Positions 8,413 through 16,962 of a stretch of 64,000 bases of DNA are shown here, piece by piece (the first letter of the stretch is position 1; each line of letters opens with the position of its first letter). The translations under genes were made by a program, and so were the position numbers. This stretch comes from Pseudomonadota bacterium (GTDB lineage Bacteria; Pseudomonadota; Alphaproteobacteria; Acetobacterales; Acetobacteraceae): the NCBI GenBank assembly GCA_021780935.1, contig JAJXXT010000071.1, positions 1 through 64,000 on the forward strand. The letters run 5' to 3'. The notes under the pieces are model-generated. The model made no database searches. It was given only the letters and a program-made list of their open reading frames with translations, and had not been told where the DNA came from.

Positions 8413-9291
8413 TCAGTTGAGCAGCCCGGCCTCGGCCATCGCCGCGCGCACCCGCGCCTTCACCGGCTCGCTCACCGGCGCGAGCGGTAGGCGGCAGCGT
8501 TCGGCGGTGTGGCCGAGCAGGCTCGCGGCATATTTCACCGGCCCGGGGCTGGTCTCCGCGAACAGCGCGTCATGCAGCGGCGTCAGCCGGTCCTGGATCG
8601 CCATCGCCTCGCCGGTCGCGCCCTCGGCCCAGTTCCCGTGCATGGTGCTCAGCAGCCGCGGTGCCACGTTGCCGGTCACCGAGATGCAGCCGACGCCGCC
8701 GGCGGCCAGGAACGCCAGCGCCGTGTGGTCCTCGCCGGAAAGCTGGCAGAACGCGGGCCCGCAGGCGCGGCGTGTGTGCAGCGGGCGGGTGAGATTGGCG
8801 GTCGCGTCCTTCACGCCGACGATGTTCGGGTGGCGTGCCAGCCGTGCCATCGTCTCCACCGACATGTCGACCACGCTGCGCGGCGGGATATTGTAGATGA
8901 TCACCGGCAGATCGACGGCATCCGCGATCGCCGTGAAATGCAGATACAGCCCCTCCTGCGTCGGCTTGTTGTAATAGGGTGTCACCACCAGCGCCGCGTC
9001 CGCGCCGGCCGCCTTGGCGTGGCGGGTGAGGTCGATCGCCTCGGCCGTGGAGTTCGATCCGGTGCCGGCGATCACCGGCACCCGGCCCCTGGCCACGGCG
9101 ACCGCGATCTCCGTCACCCGCTTGTGTTCCTCGTGCGAGAGGGTCGGGCTCTCGCCGGTGGTGCCGACCGGCACCACGCCATGCGTGCCCTCGCTGATCT
9201 GCCAGTCGACGAAACGCTCGAAGGCTTTCTCGTCCACCGAGCCATCCTCACGCATCGGCGTGATCAGCGCGACCAGCGATCCTCTGAACAT
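8413..9291 (-). CDS. dapA: 4-hydroxy-tetrahydrodipicolinate synthase
   Basis: 292 residues condensing pyruvate with aspartate semialdehyde in lysine and diaminopimelate synthesis. From the ATG at 9291 the residues fall at the E. coli numbers: T44 in GTTGES, Y107 in PYYNKP, Y133 in IIYNIPP, R138, and Schiff-base lysine K161 in IVGVKDAT. The RBS GAGGAGA lies about 8 bases upstream, which decides this start over one 19 codons earlier. It is divergent from the transglycosylase gene and co-directional with smpB. Confidence 0.96.
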   Translation of the reverse strand: MFRGSLVALITPMREDGSVDEKAFERFVDWQISEGTHGVVPVGTTGESPTLSHEEHKRVTEIAVAVARGRVPVIAGTGSNSTAEAIDLTRHAKAAGADAALVVTPYYNKPTQEGLYLHFTAIADAVDLPVIIYNIPPRSVVDMSVETMARLARHPNIVGVKDATANLTRPLHTRRACGPAFCQLSGEDHTALAFLAAGGVGCISVTGNVAPRLLSTMHGNWAEGATGEAMAIQDRLTPLHDALFAETSPGPVKYAASLLGHTAERCRLPLAPVSEPVKARVRAAMAEAGLLN

Positions 9292-9372
9292 GGCATGGCT
9301 CTCCTCGGGATGGGCGCGGAAACTAGGCGCGCGGGGGATACGCCGCAAGCGTGTGGGGCGCTACAAGGGGGC

Positions 9373-11343
9373 ATGCGCCGAATCCTCATGCTGCTGCTGC
9401 TGCTCGCCACGCCCGCCTGGGCCCAATCGGGCACTCCTCCATCCAACAACCCTCCATCCAACAACCCCCAGGCCCTGCAACGCCGGCCGGCGCCGAACCC
9501 GATCCAGCCGAGCCCGATGCATTTCGTGCGCGCCAATGACTGGGCCGCCGCCACCGCCGCCGCGCGGGCGATCGGCGATCCGGTCGCGGTCAAACTCGTC
9601 ACCTTCTACCGGCTGCTGGCACCGGGCGAGGCGAGTGCCGCCGAGATCCAGGCCTTCGCCACGCGCAACCCGGACTGGCCGCTCGCGTACCTGCTGTGGC
9701 GACGGCGCGACGAGGCGCTGGCGACAGAGCCCAATGATGCCACCGTCCGGCGCCTCTGCCTCGCCCATTTCCCCTCGCAGGAGGGCGCGTTGCAGCGCTG
9801 CGCCGAGGTGCTGGCGCCCGCGCGCGCCGTGCCGTTCATCCGCGCCGCCTGGGTGGCGCTGGCCGGCGACCCCGGCGCCGAACGCAACTTTCTGGCCCGC
9901 TGGGGCTCGGCGCTGCGCCCACGCGACCAACTCGCCCGCTTCGACGTGCTGATCCGCAGCGACCGCGTCGCCGCCACCCGGCAGATGATGCGGCTGGCGC
10001 CGGCTTCGGCGGTGCTTGCCCAGGCGCGACTGGCGTTGCGGGCCGATGCGCCGGATGCCGCCGCCCGCCTCGCCGCCGTCCGTATGCCCCAGGCGCATGA
10101 TCCCTGGCTGCTGCTCGACGAGGCCTACTGGCTGCGGCGCACCCACCATCCGCGCCGCGAGGCGCCCTTGCTGCTGGGTCCCGGCGACGCCGCGGAGGCC
10201 GCCGATCCCGGCCTCGCCGCGCGCTTCTGGTGGGAGCGGTCGCGCCTCGCCCGCGACGCGATGCAGCAGGGGCATCTGCGCACGGCACAGGCGCTGGCCG
10301 ACGACGCGCACCAGACCGCGGCCGACCCGGCGACGGATCAGGCCTTCCTCGCCGGCTTCATCGCGCTGCGGCTGCGCCACGACCCGGCGGCGGCCAAGCC
10401 CTTCTTTGCCCATCTCGCCGCCATCTCGAAGGCCGCCATCACCCAGGGCCGTGCCTGGTACTGGCTCGCGCAATGCGAGACCGACCCCAAGCGTCGCGCG
10501 CTTGATCTCGCGAAATCCGCCGCCTGGCCGGAAACCTTTTACGGCCAGCTCGCCGCGGCCGAACTCGGCGAGGATGTCGGCGCGCGCATCCGCGCGATGC
10601 GCGACCCGCCGGTGAACATGGTGCAGCTCAACCATCTCGCGGACCGCCAGTTGGCGCGCGCCGCGACAATTCTGGTCGGCTGGGGCGCGCCGCGCCGCGC
10701 GGTGCCGTTCCTGCTGCGCCTCGACGACACGTTGCCGAACGCCAAGGCGCGGGTGCTGTCGGCGCGGCTGGCACTCGGGCTCGGCCTGGCGCCGGCGGCG
10801 GTCGCTATTTCGCGCCGGGCCGGTGCCGAGGGCGTCGCCCTGGTGCAGGACGGCTGGCCGATGGCGGCGGCGATCCCGCCCGACGCGCCGGTGGAGCGGG
10901 CGCTGGCTCTCGCCATCATCCGCCAGGAGAGCAGTTTCGATGCAGATATCAGATCACCATCCAACGCGTTGGGTTTGATGCAATTGCTGCCTGGCACCGC
11001 GGCCTATGAGGGCCGACGCCTGGGCCTCGTCGTCCGGACCTACGCGCTCACCGCCGATCCCGCACTCAATGTCCGGCTCGGTACCGCCTACCTGGCCGGC
11101 CTGATCTCCCGCTATCAGGGCGCCCTGCCGCTCGCCATCGCCGCCTACAACGCGGGGCCGGGCAACGTGGACGACTGGCTCGCGACCTATGGCGATCCGC
11201 GCTACGGCAAGGGAAGCTGGATCACCTGGCTGGAATCCATCCCCTTCGCCGAAACCCGCGACTATGTGCAGCGGGTGATAGAGAGCCTGGTCGTCTATCG
11301 CGCGCTGGAGGGGATGTCGCCCGACCTGCCGCCGGTGCGATGA
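9373..11343 (+). CDS. Soluble lytic transglycosylase (Slt70-like)
   Basis: 656 residues. The start at ATG 9373 gives a clean signal peptide (RRILMLLLLLATPAWAQS). A long alpha-helical superhelix region (about 50-490) precedes the SLT domain, with catalytic Glu about residue 519 in IIRQESSFDA, then NALGLMQLLPGTA and AIAAYNAGPGNVDDW. It cleaves peptidoglycan with 1,6-anhydro product formation in the periplasm. Just after the signal peptide is PPSNNPPSNNP, from a 15-bp tandem duplication. The last bases overlap the next gene (ATGA). Confidence 0.9.
   Translation: MRRILMLLLLLATPAWAQSGTPPSNNPPSNNPQALQRRPAPNPIQPSPMHFVRANDWAAATAAARAIGDPVAVKLVTFYRLLAPGEASAAEIQAFATRNPDWPLAYLLWRRRDEALATEPNDATVRRLCLAHFPSQEGALQRCAEVLAPARAVPFIRAAWVALAGDPGAERNFLARWGSALRPRDQLARFDVLIRSDRVAATRQMMRLAPASAVLAQARLALRADAPDAAARLAAVRMPQAHDPWLLLDEAYWLRRTHHPRREAPLLLGPGDAAEAADPGLAARFWWERSRLARDAMQQGHLRTAQALADDAHQTAADPATDQAFLAGFIALRLRHDPAAAKPFFAHLAAISKAAITQGRAWYWLAQCETDPKRRALDLAKSAAWPETFYGQLAAAELGEDVGARIRAMRDPPVNMVQLNHLADRQLARAATILVGWGAPRRAVPFLLRLDDTLPNAKARVLSARLALGLGLAPAAVAISRRAGAEGVALVQDGWPMAAAIPPDAPVERALALAIIRQESSFDADIRSPSNALGLMQLLPGTAAYEGRRLGLVVRTYALTADPALNVRLGTAYLAGLISRYQGALPLAIAAYNAGPGNVDDWLATYGDPRYGKGSWITWLESIPFAETRDYVQRVIESLVVYRALEGMSPDLPPVR
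9436..9465. repeat. 15-bp perfect tandem duplication in the transglycosylase N-terminus
   Basis: CCTCCATCCAACAAC occurs twice without a mismatch, encoding PPSNN twice in the mature N-terminal linker. Confidence 0.9.
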
Positions 11344-12176
11344 CCCCGGCCGAGCACCACGTCACCGCGAGCGACGGGCTCGCGCTGCATGCCACGAGCT
11401 GGGGCGAGGAAACCGCGCTGCCGCCGCTGTTCTGCCTGCCGGGGCTGGTGCGCACCGGCGAGGATTTCGCGCGTTTCGCCGCCGTCCATGCCCATGCGCG
11501 GCGGGTAGTGACGATGGATTATGCCGGCCGCGGTCGTTCCGGGCGGGGCAGGGGTGTCGCGCGCTATGCGCCCGAGGCCTCGCTGCGCGACATTCTCGAT
11601 GTCGCCGCGGCGCTGCACGTGCATCGCGCGGTGGTGGTCGGCACCAGCTTTGGCGGGTTGATGGCGATGGCGATCGCGGCGATCCGCCCGGGCCTGTTGC
11701 ATGGCGTGGTGCTGAACGATGTCGGGCCCGAGATCGGCGCCGCCGGCGAGGCGTTCGTGCGCCGCTTCGTCGCCGACGATCCCGCCCTCGCCGATATCGA
11801 CGCGGCAGCGCGGCACCTGCGCACGCTGCTGCCCTATCTCTCGTTCACCTCGGACGCGGACTGGCAGGAGTTCGCCCGCCTCACCTACGAGCCGGGCGCG
11901 GACGGACGCTGGCATCCGCGCTGGGACCGGCGGATCGCGCAGATGCTCCAGGGGCCGCCCCGCGACCTCTGGCCGTTCTTCGACGCGCTGGCCTGCGTGC
12001 CCCTGCTGCTGGTGCACGGCGCCAGCAGCACGCTGCTGCTTGCCGAGACCGTGGCGGCGATGGCGGCGCGCCGGCCGGACATGACGGTCGCCACCATCAT
12101 GGGCGTCGGCCACGCACCGAGCCTCGCCGAGCCGGTCGCCGCCGCCGCCATCGAACGCTTCCTGGCGCTGTCATGA
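11340..12176 (+). CDS. Alpha/beta hydrolase
   Basis: 278 residues. The nucleophile elbow is VVGTSFGGLMAM (S103), the oxyanion segment is FCLPGLVRTGEDF, and the catalytic His is H258 in GVGHAPSLAEP. Where the acid is normally found (G..SD pattern) the protein reads HGASSTLLLAET, placing Thr (T231) at the expected Asp position. The start overlaps the transglycosylase stop by four bases (ATGA), so they are coupled. The substrate is unknown. It may be a carboxylesterase of the broad housekeeping type common in Acetobacteraceae. Confidence 0.8.
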   Translation: MTPAEHHVTASDGLALHATSWGEETALPPLFCLPGLVRTGEDFARFAAVHAHARRVVTMDYAGRGRSGRGRGVARYAPEASLRDILDVAAALHVHRAVVVGTSFGGLMAMAIAAIRPGLLHGVVLNDVGPEIGAAGEAFVRRFVADDPALADIDAAARHLRTLLPYLSFTSDADWQEFARLTYEPGADGRWHPRWDRRIAQMLQGPPRDLWPFFDALACVPLLLVHGASSTLLLAETVAAMAARRPDMTVATIMGVGHAPSLAEPVAAAAIERFLALS

Positions 12177-12197
12177 GGGGGGCGTCATGAAGGCGGC
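12170..12197. repeat. 14-bp tandem duplication holding hydrolase stop and pgpA start
   Basis: GTCATGAGGGGGGC (12170-12183) and GTCATGAAGGCGGC (12184-12197) match at 12 of 14 bases. In the first, ATGA supplies the stop TGA of the hydrolase. In the second, the same ATGA supplies the ATG of pgpA. Confidence 0.75.
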
Positions 12198-12684
12198 GCG
12201 CCTGATCGCTTCCGGGTTCGGCCTGGGCTTCACACCAAAGGCTCCGGGCACCGTGGCCAGCGCCGCCGCCCTGGTGCTGGGCGCGCTGCTGATGCTGCCC
12301 GGCCCCGGCTTCCTGCCGCTGGCCACGTTCATCATTCTTGCCGCCGGCATGTGGGCGATCGGCGCCGTCGAGAGGGAAGCTGGCGAGGCGATCGGCGACC
12401 CCGGCTGGATCGTCATCGACGAGGTCGCGGGGCAGCTTGTCGCCCTGCTCGGCCTCGCCCGGCCAACCACGGCTGGGCAGGGCGTGATCGGGTTTGCCGG
12501 CGCCTTCCTGCTGTTCCGCCTGCTCGACATCGCCAAACCCGGCCCGGTCGGCTGGGCCGACCGCCACCGTGGCTCGGCCGCGATCATGGGCGACGACCTG
12601 GTGGCCGGCGCCATCGCCGCCGGCATCCTCTGGGCGATCGGACGCTGGGTAGCGGGCGGGCATTTCCCCAGCCTCTTCGGTTAG
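12187..12684 (+). CDS. pgpA: Phosphatidylglycerophosphatase A
   Basis: A 165-residue integral membrane protein that dephosphorylates phosphatidylglycerol phosphate. PgpA signatures are GFGLGFTPKAPGTVASA at the N-terminus and WIVIDEVAGQLVALLGL, with GWADRHRGSAAIMGDDLVAG near the end. About three to four hydrophobic segments are visible. A G-rich SD (GAGGGGGGC) precedes the ATG and is part of the tandem duplication. It is followed 37 bases later by the cinA-type gene, the usual neighbour. Confidence 0.9.
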   Translation: MKAARLIASGFGLGFTPKAPGTVASAAALVLGALLMLPGPGFLPLATFIILAAGMWAIGAVEREAGEAIGDPGWIVIDEVAGQLVALLGLARPTTAGQGVIGFAGAFLLFRLLDIAKPGPVGWADRHRGSAAIMGDDLVAGAIAAGILWAIGRWVAGGHFPSLFG

Positions 12685-12721
12685 GCATCATCGGCCCATC
12701 CATCAACCTTCGGGAGCGGCG

Positions 12722-13246
12722 ATGTTCGACGACGCAATCATGCTGGCGGCGGAAAACCTGCTGGCTTCCGGCCGCCGCCGGGGCGTGATGCTGGCCACCG
12801 CCGAGAGCTGCACCGGCGGCCTGATCGCCGGCGCCCTCACCGCCGTCGCCGGCAGTTCCGACGTGTTCGACCGCGGCTTCGTCACCTACACCAACGAGGC
12901 GAAGCACGAGATGCTGGGGGTGCCCGAGTCGCTGCTCGCCGCCCATGGCGCGGTCAGCGAACCGGTCGCCCGCGCCATGGCCGAGGGCGCGCTGGCGCGG
13001 TCGCGCGCAGCCGTTGCGGTCGCCGTCACCGGCATCGCGGGGCCGGGCGGCGGCAGCGCCGACAAGCCGGTGGGGCTGGTCTGGTTCGGCCTGGCCGGAC
13101 GTGGCATCGCAACCGTTGCCGACCGCCAGGTCTTCCCTGGGGATCGGGCCGGTGTGCGCCGTGCCACGGTGGAGCGGGCGCTGTCGCTGCTGGCGGTCGC
13201 GCTGCACCACCTGCCGGATCGGGCGCCAGACGATACGGACGCATGA
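12722..13246 (+). CDS. CinA C-terminal domain protein, nicotinamide-nucleotide amidase type
   Basis: A 174-residue stand-alone CinA C-terminal domain (PncC-like), which deamidates NMN in NAD salvage. Motifs are ATAESCTGGLIAGALTAVAG, FVTYTNEAKHEMLGVP and VAVAVTGIAGPGGGSADKPVG. It lacks the N-terminal MoCF-like domain found in full CinA. The genetic neighbourhood pgpA-cinA-lepB is housekeeping. The RBS GGGAG lies 5-9 bases upstream of the ATG. Confidence 0.9.
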   Translation: MFDDAIMLAAENLLASGRRRGVMLATAESCTGGLIAGALTAVAGSSDVFDRGFVTYTNEAKHEMLGVPESLLAAHGAVSEPVARAMAEGALARSRAAVAVAVTGIAGPGGGSADKPVGLVWFGLAGRGIATVADRQVFPGDRAGVRRATVERALSLLAVALHHLPDRAPDDTDA

Positions 13247-13274
13247 CAAACTCGTTGGCTCGCCGGGGCTTTCC

Positions 13275-13302
13275 TTGACAGACAAGGGGCTATGGGCTTT
13301 GT
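13275..13302 (+). promoter_or_regulatory. Candidate lepB promoter
   Basis: TTGACA at 13275-13280 is a perfect -35. A -10-like CTTTGT at 13297-13302 gives a 16-base spacer. It would start transcripts about 20 bases before the lepB ATG. The -10 is poor. Confidence 0.35.
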
Positions 13303-13330
13303 CCCGCGACACCTGACCGGACCCATCACG

Positions 13331-14071
13331 ATGCCCAAGCGCAAGACCGGCGGCAGTACGGTCGAGTTCATCAAGACCGTCGTCTATGCCGTGCTCATCG
13401 CGGTGGTGTTCCGCACCCTGTTCTTCGAGCCGTTCAACATTCCCTCAGGCTCGATGGTGCCGACCCTGCTGATCGGCGACTACGTGCTGGTCTCCAAGTT
13501 CAGCTACGGCTATTCCCATTTCTCAATGCCGTTCTCGCCCGACCTGTTCTCCGGGCGGATCTTCTACACCAAGCCGAAGCGCGGCGACGTCGCGGTGTTC
13601 CGTCTGCCGCGCGACCCGTCCATCGACTACATCAAGCGGATCATCGGCCTGCCCGGCGATACCGTGCAGATGAAGGGCGGCCAGCTCTTCATCAACGGCA
13701 AGGAGGTCAAGCGCGTCGCGGACGGGCATTACCTCTATCGCGGCGAGGGACCGCCGATCGAGGCGCTGCGCTATACCGAGACCCTGCCGAACGGAGTTTC
13801 CCATTCGATCCTCAAATTCGGCAACAACGAGCCGCTCGACAACACCCCTGCCTACAAGGTGCCGCCCGGCGACTTCTTCGCCATGGGTGACAACCGTGAT
13901 GACAGCGAGGACAGCCGGGTGATGAGCGCGGTCGGCTTCATCCCGATCACCAATCTCGTGGGCCGGGCGGATATCGTGTTCTTCTCGGTCCGCCCGTTGG
14001 CTCCGTGGTGGGAGTTCTGGTACTGGCCGATCGAAATTCGTTGGGACCGGCTGTTCACGGTGATCCACTGA
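13331..14071 (+). CDS. lepB: Signal peptidase I
   Basis: 246 residues. A single N-terminal membrane anchor (about 12-32) is followed by the catalytic Ser in IPSGSMVPTLLIGD (S41) and general-base Lys in DYIKRIIGLPGD (K102). Box E GDNRDDSEDSR completes the S26 set. It cleaves signal peptides on the outer face of the inner membrane. The ATG at 13331 places the basic stretch MPKRK directly before the anchor; an ATG at 13292 in the same frame would add 13 residues. The rnc start overlaps its end. Confidence 0.95.
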   Translation: MPKRKTGGSTVEFIKTVVYAVLIAVVFRTLFFEPFNIPSGSMVPTLLIGDYVLVSKFSYGYSHFSMPFSPDLFSGRIFYTKPKRGDVAVFRLPRDPSIDYIKRIIGLPGDTVQMKGGQLFINGKEVKRVADGHYLYRGEGPPIEALRYTETLPNGVSHSILKFGNNEPLDNTPAYKVPPGDFFAMGDNRDDSEDSRVMSAVGFIPITNLVGRADIVFFSVRPLAPWWEFWYWPIEIRWDRLFTVIH

Positions 14072-14769
14072 CCGATCCCTCCGAGCGCCTGCAACGCGCC
14101 GGGGCGCTGCTTGGCCACGGCTTCGCCCGCCCCGAATTGCTGACCGAGGCGCTCACCCACCGTTCCGTGTTCGGCGAGGGCACGCCGCCACCGCGCGGCC
14201 GCCGCCTGTCCAACGAGCGCCTTGAGTTCCTTGGCGACCGCGTGCTCGGTCTGCTGATGGCGGAATGGCTCGCCGAGCGTTTTCCGGCCGAGGCCGAGGG
14301 CGATCTCGGCCGCCGGCTCGCCCATCTCGTCGCCGCCCCTACGCTCGCCGCGATCGCGCGGGAGAACGGCATCGCCGACCTGCTCTCCGTCGCCGAGGGC
14401 GAGTCGCGGGCAGGGGTGCGGGCGCGCGACAACGTGCTGGCCGACGCGCTGGAGGCGCTGCTCGCCGCCCTCTACCTCGATGCCGGGCTCGCGCCGGCGC
14501 GCGACGTGGTGCGTCGTTTCTGGTCCGGCGCGATCGCCGCCCAGCTGGCGCCGCCGAAGGACGCGAAGACCGCGTTGCAGGAATGGGCGCAGGGCCGCGC
14601 GCTTGGCCTGCCGAGCTATACGCTGGCGGCGAGCCTCGGGCCGCCGCACGCGCCCACGTTCCGCGTGCTGGTGCGCGTCGGCGAGGCCGAAGCCGAGGGG
14701 CGGGGCAGTACCAGGCGCGGCGCCGAACAGGAGGCCGCCGCGCGGCTGCTGGAAAAGCTGGCATCATGA
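14041..14769 (+). CDS. rnc: Ribonuclease III
   Basis: About 230-242 residues. The catalytic domain has EALTHRSVF, NERLEFLGDRVLGLLMAEW and NVLADALEALLAALYLDAG with the Mg-binding acids. A dsRNA-binding domain follows (DAKTALQEWAQ...TRRGAEQEAAARLLEKL). It processes rRNA precursors and structured RNAs. No ATG precedes the conserved region: TTG at 14041 (used here) or CTG at 14068, which overlaps the lepB stop as CTGA, are the plausible starts. The lepB-rnc-era order is classical. Confidence 0.93.
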   Translation: MGPAVHGDPLTDPSERLQRAGALLGHGFARPELLTEALTHRSVFGEGTPPPRGRRLSNERLEFLGDRVLGLLMAEWLAERFPAEAEGDLGRRLAHLVAAPTLAAIARENGIADLLSVAEGESRAGVRARDNVLADALEALLAALYLDAGLAPARDVVRRFWSGAIAAQLAPPKDAKTALQEWAQGRALGLPSYTLAASLGPPHAPTFRVLVRVGEAEAEGRGSTRRGAEQEAAARLLEKLAS

Positions 14770-14815
14770 GGTGCCACCCGTGATAGTCGTGCCATGAGCC
14801 CATTCGCGTCATGAG
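14765..14815. repeat. Repeated CATGAG motif at the rnc-era junction
   Basis: CATGAG occurs at 14765, 14793 and 14810. The first copy contains the rnc stop and the third contains the era start. The last two copies lie in a diverged 17-base period sharing CATGAGCCC. Confidence 0.5.
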
Positions 14816-15692
14816 CCCGCGCTGCGGCTATGTTGCTGTCCTCGGCGCGCCCAATGCCGGCAAATCGACGCTGCTCAACCGGCTGGCGGGCGCCAAGCTC
14901 GCCATCGCCACGCCCAAGGCGCAGACCACGCGCCGGCGCACCACCGGCATCGTGCTGCGCGGCGAGACGCAGATCCTCGTGGTCGACACGCCGGGCATCT
15001 TCGCGCCGCGCCGCCGGCTCGACCGCGCCATGGTCGCCGCGGCCTGGAGCGGTGCGCGCGACGCCGACCTCGCCATGCTGCTGGTCGATGCCAAGGCGGG
15101 ACTCGACGCCGAGGTGCGCGCGATCGCCGAAAAACTTACGGGCCGCAGTTGGCTGGTGCTGAACAAGATCGATCTCGTGGCCCCCGCTGCCCTGCTGCCG
15201 CTGACCGCCTCGCTCACAGCACTCGCCCGCTTCGAGCGCACGCTGATGATCTCGGCTGCCAACGGCGACGGCGTCGCCGACCTGCTCGACGCGCTGGCCG
15301 CGGCGATGCCCGAGGGGCCGCATCTCTATCCCGACGACGACATCACCGACCTTTCGGACCGCGCGCTCGCCGCCGAGCTGGTGCGCGAGCAGATCCTGCT
15401 GCAAACGCACGAGGAGGTGCCGCATGGCACCACGGTCGAGACCGAGAGTTTCCGCGAGCAGCGCAACGGCTCGGTGCGGATCGAGGCGACGATCTATGTC
15501 GCGCGGCCCGGCCACAAGGCGATCCTGATCGGCGCCGGCGGCGCCCGCATCCGCGCCATCGGGGCCGCCGCCCGCACCCAGCTCGCCTCGATCCTGGAGC
15601 GCGAGGTGCACCTGTTCCTCAACGTCAAGGAACGCCCGGGCTGGGACGAGGAAACCGCCCGGCTGCGCGCCCTGGGCCTCGATGACCGATGA
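14811..15692 (+). CDS. era: GTPase Era
   Basis: 293 residues. The GTPase motifs are G1 GAPNAGKST, G3 VVDTPGIF and G4 LNKIDL. The C-terminal KH domain contains IEATIYVARPGHKAILIGAGG. Era binds the 3' end of 16S rRNA and helps 30S maturation, consistent with its place after rnc and before recO. Start ATG 14811; another ATG at 14794 is out of frame. It overlaps the possible upstream start of the next gene by 11 bases. Confidence 0.95.
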   Translation: MSPRCGYVAVLGAPNAGKSTLLNRLAGAKLAIATPKAQTTRRRTTGIVLRGETQILVVDTPGIFAPRRRLDRAMVAAAWSGARDADLAMLLVDAKAGLDAEVRAIAEKLTGRSWLVLNKIDLVAPAALLPLTASLTALARFERTLMISAANGDGVADLLDALAAAMPEGPHLYPDDDITDLSDRALAAELVREQILLQTHEEVPHGTTVETESFREQRNGSVRIEATIYVARPGHKAILIGAGGARIRAIGAAARTQLASILEREVHLFLNVKERPGWDEETARLRALGLDDR

Positions 15693-15738
15693 CGCGCAAC
15701 CCGCCACGCCGCCTTCCGGCCCACCGCTGGAGCATGCC

Positions 15739-16146
15739 ATGACCGACGACACGCCCAACGCCGCCGATCTCGGCGAGCCCGCGATCCGCACCATCGCCAT
15801 GCCGGCCGACGCCAACCCCGCCGGCGACATCTTCGGCGGCTGGCTGATGGCGCAGATGGACCTCGCCGCCGCCTCCGTCGCCTCGCGCCGCGCTGAGGGC
15901 CGGGTCGCCACCGCCGCGGTCGCCAGCATGAGCTTCCTGCACCCGGTCGCGGTCGGCGACGAGGTCTCGATCCACGCCACGATCACCCGGGTCGGGCGAA
16001 CCTCGCTGCATGTCGATGTCGCCGCCTATCGCCGGCACCGTCACGAGGCGGCGCTGCGCAAGGTCACCGCAGCGATGTTCGTCCTGGTCGCGATCGGCGG
16101 CGACGGAAGGCCGCGCGAAGTGCCCGGCCGCGGGACGCCGGATTAG
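15739..16146 (+). CDS. Acyl-CoA thioesterase, hotdog fold (YciA-like)
   Basis: 135 residues from ATG 15739, which has GGAG six bases upstream. An in-frame ATG at 15682, inside the end of era, would add 19 residues; that start region looks duplicated (MTDDAQPATP and MTDDTPNAAD). The hotdog motif is ADANPAGDIFGGWLMAQMDLAAA, with VASMSFLHPVAVGDEVSIHA. It would hydrolyse acyl-CoA esters in the cytoplasm. Position between era and recO is seen in Acetobacteraceae-type gene orders. Confidence 0.85.
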   Translation: MTDDTPNAADLGEPAIRTIAMPADANPAGDIFGGWLMAQMDLAAASVASRRAEGRVATAAVASMSFLHPVAVGDEVSIHATITRVGRTSLHVDVAAYRRHRHEAALRKVTAAMFVLVAIGGDGRPREVPGRGTPD

Positions 16147-16176
16147 GGCGCGCCTCCCGGGCCGCGCTTCAGCGTC

Positions 16177-16962
16177 ATGGAGTGGGATCAACCCGGCATC
16201 GTGCTGTCGCTGCGCCCCTATGGCGAGGCGGACGCCGTCGCCAACGTTCTGACGCCGGAGCACGGCGCGCATCGCGGCCTCGCGCGCGGCGCGCTGTCGC
16301 GGCGGGCGGCCGCAACCTGGCAGCCCGGCAACGCCGTGCAGTTGCGCTGGGTCGGGCGGCTCGCCGACCAGCTCGGCACCTACAGCGCGGAGCTGGTGCA
16401 CGCCGCCGCCGCGCTGGCGATGGAAAATCGGCTGGCGCTGACGATGCTCACCGCCGCCTGCGCCGTCGCCGACGGGGCGCTGCCGGAGCGCGAGCCGCAT
16501 CCGCGCGTCTTCGAGGGCCTGTTGCGCCTGGTCGCGGGCCTGCCCTCCGCGGCACTCGGCCCCGCCGACCTGATCCGCTGGGAGGCGCTGCTGCTGACCG
16601 ATCTCGGCTACGGGCTTGATCTCTCACGCTGCGCGGTCAGCGGCGCGACCGAGGGGCTCGCCTGGGTCTCGCCGCGCACCGGCCGCGCCGTCGCCGAGGC
16701 GGCGGCGGGGATATGGAAGGAAAAACTGCTGCGCCTGCCGCCGTTGCTGCTGGCCGGCGGGGCCGCGCCGACGGATCCGCCCCCTGCCGTCGCCACACCT
16801 GCCGACGCAACACCTGCCGATTGGCGCGACGGGCTGCGGCTGACCGGGCATTTCCTGGCCCGCGACGCGTTCGGCATCCATCACCGGCCGTTGCCGCAAC
16901 CACGCCTCGCCCTTTACGACCTCATCGACAAGCTGGCCACCGGAGACCGTGATGCAGGATGA
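16177..16962 (+). CDS. recO: DNA repair protein RecO
   Basis: 261 residues. The N-terminal OB fold starts [21 protein letters not shown], and the helical domain contains [14 protein letters not shown] and [23 protein letters not shown]. RecO loads RecA with RecR and RecF at gaps. A linker near the C-terminus reads [11 protein letters not shown] because of a 15-bp tandem duplication. The 3' end overlaps parC by 11 bases, implying co-transcription. Confidence 0.92.
   Translation: MEWDQPGIVLSLRPYGEADAVANVLTPEHGAHRGLARGALSRRAAATWQPGNAVQLRWVGRLADQLGTYSAELVHAAAALAMENRLALTMLTAACAVADGALPEREPHPRVFEGLLRLVAGLPSAALGPADLIRWEALLLTDLGYGLDLSRCAVSGATEGLAWVSPRTGRAVAEAAAGIWKEKLLRLPPLLLAGGAAPTDPPPAVATPADATPADWRDGLRLTGHFLARDAFGIHHRPLPQPRLALYDLIDKLATGDRDAG
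16792..16821. repeat. 15-bp tandem duplication in recO linker
   Basis: GCCACACCTGCCGAC (16792-16806) and GCAACACCTGCCGAT (16807-16821) differ at two bases and encode ATPAD repeated in an unstructured part of RecO. Confidence 0.8.

Noticed and set aside
8509..9372. Upstream extension of the lytic transglycosylase
   Set aside because: The region is antisense to dapA, and a clean signal peptide begins at 9373.
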